This document shows positions 62,639-64,000 of a stretch of DNA of 64,000 nt, one piece after another; positions within the stretch are counted from its first letter, which is position 1, and each line of letters starts with the position of its first letter. The translations under genes were made by a program, and so were the position numbers. The DNA comes from a marine actinobacterium PHSC20C1 (lineage in GTDB: Bacteria > Actinomycetota > Actinomycetes > Actinomycetales > Microbacteriaceae). The stretch covers positions 251,854 to 315,853 of the forward strand of contig CH672415.1 of assembly GCA_000153145.1 (NCBI GenBank), given 5' to 3'. The notes under the pieces are model-generated. The model ran no database searches and had not been told where the DNA came from. It saw only the letters and a program-made list of their open reading frames with translations.

Positions 62639-63013
62639 ATGAAAAAGTTGTCCGCATCAGCCGTCATTGCCTTTATCGTCGCCGGCTCAATCCTCGGGGC
62701 AGCGCCTGCCCATGCTGTCTCCGCCCCAGTCTGTTCTATCTCGGTCGGGAGTAAAATTTCGGCGGCCGGCAAGCTGACTTTCTACCCATCCGCAAAGTGT
62801 GACAAGGCGACCAAGACCATAATTATTTCCAATTGGAGCCCCACGGGCACGTCGCCCATCAAGTATCACCTGAACAAACCTGCCGGGACGTATGCGGGAA
62901 ACTCGGTCACGATGACGTCAAGCAAACCCGGTAAATATTGCATTCTTGTCACTGTTGACTGGTCGTATGGACCGTTCGAGATGGTGTCTAAGAAGGTCTG
63001 CCGAGTTCGTTGA
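62639..63013 (+). CDS. Small secreted protein with four cysteines
   Basis: 124 aa. Signal peptide (MKKLSASAVIAFIVAGSILGAAPAHA, split here as KK + hydrophobic core + AHA) with likely cleavage after A26. The mature 98 residues are beta-rich in appearance, with cysteines C32, C54, C101 and C121 that could form two disulfides, and alternating Thr/Ser/Lys strands suggestive of an Ig-like fold. No family recognised. Base composition is more A/T-rich than its neighbours. Ribosome-binding site weak (GCAGGG). Confidence 0.72.
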   Translation: MKKLSASAVIAFIVAGSILGAAPAHAVSAPVCSISVGSKISAAGKLTFYPSAKCDKATKTIIISNWSPTGTSPIKYHLNKPAGTYAGNSVTMTSSKPGKYCILVTVDWSYGPFEMVSKKVCRVR

Positions 63014-63312
63014 TCAGGGCGATTAGATTACGGTTTCTGTTGTGTCGGGCGTTGCGGTTAGAGGGTGCTGCGTCCGACTCCCGGTGAAAGTAAGAATTCT
63101 CGTTGTCGTGCCGCTCAATACTCTTCGCCTTCTTGTGCGAAACGGTCATGGTTCGAACTCCGGCACGGGCAACTCTCAAACTCCGCCGGCGATAGTCCGC
63201 GCGAGATCGCGATTCCGTTTCGCGAAGTCAGCCATGGCGGCACGGCAAGGTGCCACCAGAACGTCAGCGGGTGCGCCGTTCGTTATGGCGGCTTCCGCTA
63301 AACTCGGTTTCT
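63014..63312. other. Intergenic stretch upstream of pheS
   Basis: About 300 nt with no recognised gene. GGCAC-GGCAA-GTGCC type small palindromes occur near 63240, but nothing resembling a T-box core or a tRNA. TAAACT at 63299-63304 is the likely pheS -10, 8 nt before the GTG start. Confidence 0.4.
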
Positions 63313-64000
63313 GTGTCTGAACCCACCCCGATCACAGAACCAGCGGTAACCGCAGCGGTTGAAGCAGCTCTTGCTGCCATCGACTCCGCCGCGACAATGG
63401 CCGACCTCAAAGCGGTACGAAACGCCCACCTTGGCGAGAGCTCGCCACTGGCTGCCCTCAACGCCCAAATGAAGAACGTGGCGCCCGCAGACCGAGCTGC
63501 CTCCGGCAAACTCATCGGTGGCGCGCGCGGACGCGTCAACGGTGCGTTTAGTGCACGTGAGGCCGAATTGGCCGTTGCCGAAGAAGAGGCAAAGCTTGCG
63601 GCGGAAGCCGTGGATGTCACGGCGGTCGCGACCCGCTACGTGAAGGGTGCGCGTCATCCGCTCAGCCTGCTCATGGAACACATGAGCGACCTGTTCGTCG
63701 CTATGGGGTGGGATGTCGCTGAGGGACCAGAGCTCGAAAACGAGTGGTTCAATTTCGATGCCCTCAACTTTGATGAAGACCACCCGGCGCGCGCGATGCA
63801 AGACACGTTCTTCGTCGATCCGGTTGAGTCACACCTGCTCTTGCGCACGCACACGAGCCCGGTACAGATCCGCTCGCTTCTCGAGCGTCCGCTGCCCGTG
63901 TACGTCGTGGCGCCCGGTCGAGTTTTCCGCACCGATGAACTCGATGCAACCCACACCCCGGTGTTCCACCAGCTTGAGGGAATCGCGATCGACAAGGGCC
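63313..64000 (+). CDS. pheS: Phenylalanine-tRNA ligase alpha subunit (truncated by window edge)
   Basis: 229 codons visible, open at the right edge. N-terminal coiled-coil arm (about 1-95: AAIDSAATMADLKAVRNAHLGESSPLAAL), then class II catalytic core: HPLSLLMEHMSDLFVAMGWDVAEGPELENEWFNFDALN, HPARAMQDTFFVD (motif 2 region), and LRTHTSPVQIRSLL, GRVFRTDELDATHTPVFHQLEG. GTG 63313 has TAAACT 8 nt upstream and no ribosome-binding site, so it may be leaderless. pheT is expected downstream. Confidence 0.97.
   Translation, partial: MSEPTPITEPAVTAAVEAALAAIDSAATMADLKAVRNAHLGESSPLAALNAQMKNVAPADRAASGKLIGGARGRVNGAFSAREAELAVAEEEAKLAAEAVDVTAVATRYVKGARHPLSLLMEHMSDLFVAMGWDVAEGPELENEWFNFDALNFDEDHPARAMQDTFFVDPVESHLLLRTHTSPVQIRSLLERPLPVYVVAPGRVFRTDELDATHTPVFHQLEGIAIDKG

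Noticed and set aside
62395-62772. 125-codon minus-strand frame over the gap before the secreted-protein gene
   Set aside because: It overlaps the signal peptide region of a better-supported gene, shows no recognisable domain and has no promoter or ribosome-binding site.
63148-63165. GGTTCGAACTCC resembling a tRNA T-loop
   Set aside because: The five bases on each side are not complementary and no cloverleaf fits.
63050-63260. AGAGGGTGCTGCG and AGGTGCCACC before pheS as a possible T-box riboswitch
   Set aside because: The conserved GGNACC core and a Stem I specifier loop are missing.

Overview
This is a chromosomal backbone segment of a moderate-GC actinobacterium, most likely Micrococcales/Microbacteriaceae. 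The family assignment is inferred from gene content and order, not from a database search. Supporting content: DUF3046 beside recA, DUF5302, a PriA-type hisA, lexA divergent from a LysM/DivS-like gene, MarP, dapA next to rnj, a gluABCD-type glutamate transporter, and LexA boxes of the TCGAAC-N4-GTTCGA type. I see no insertion sequence, prophage, CRISPR array, rRNA or complete tRNA.

Layout. 0-7.1 kb: aspartase (aspA), a coiled-coil membrane protein, an Ada-AlkA fusion, a membrane protein, a PrsW-family protease and another membrane protein. 7.3-13.5 kb: a HelD-like RNA polymerase recycling helicase, two divergent NERD-like membrane paralogues, a VanZ-like protein and the protease MarP. 13.6-22.5 kb: rpsO and pnp, usually neighbours, here separated by seven genes (HdeD-like protein, quinone reductase-like enzyme, PucR regulator, esterase, flavin monooxygenase/FMN reductase pair, DUF5302). 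22.6-25.5 kb: a small accessory cluster (tiny membrane protein, PEBP, aldo/keto reductase, TetR regulator) ending in an intergenic array of hairpins. 25.5-34.8 kb: M16 peptidase, dapB, thyA-folA, dapA, rnj and several enzymes. 35-41.5 kb: MacAB-like efflux trio, ftsK, pgsA. 41.5-52.1 kb: cinA-like gene, clgR, DUF3046, recA-recX, miaB-miaA-dapF, hflX, lexA and its divergent LysM partner. 52.2-56.5 kb: hisC-hisB-hisH-priA, an SseB-like gene, DUF1844. 56.5-64 kb: infC-rpmI-rplT, a SpoU methylase, the glutamate ABC transporter, a secreted protein and the start of pheS.

Themes. RNA metabolism and translation (pnp, rnj, helD, hflX, miaAB, infC operon) and the SOS response (lexA, recA, recX, LysM protein) dominate. 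dapA, dapB and dapF supply the diaminopimelate/lysine pathway; thyA-folA supply dTMP.

The most unusual sequence is the 25.21-25.43 kb intergenic region. It holds consecutive hairpins with different stems but the same TTCGGG(T) loop, followed by a strong intrinsic terminator on the + strand, which looks like an undescribed structured RNA. A second window-wide pattern is a TANNNT hexamer ending 6-8 nt before the start codon at about twenty genes, mostly lacking a Shine-Dalgarno sequence, which points to widespread leaderless transcription. It also supports several revised starts, and suggests a leaderless 19-codon reading frame overlapping the start of aspA. infC appears to start at ATC.
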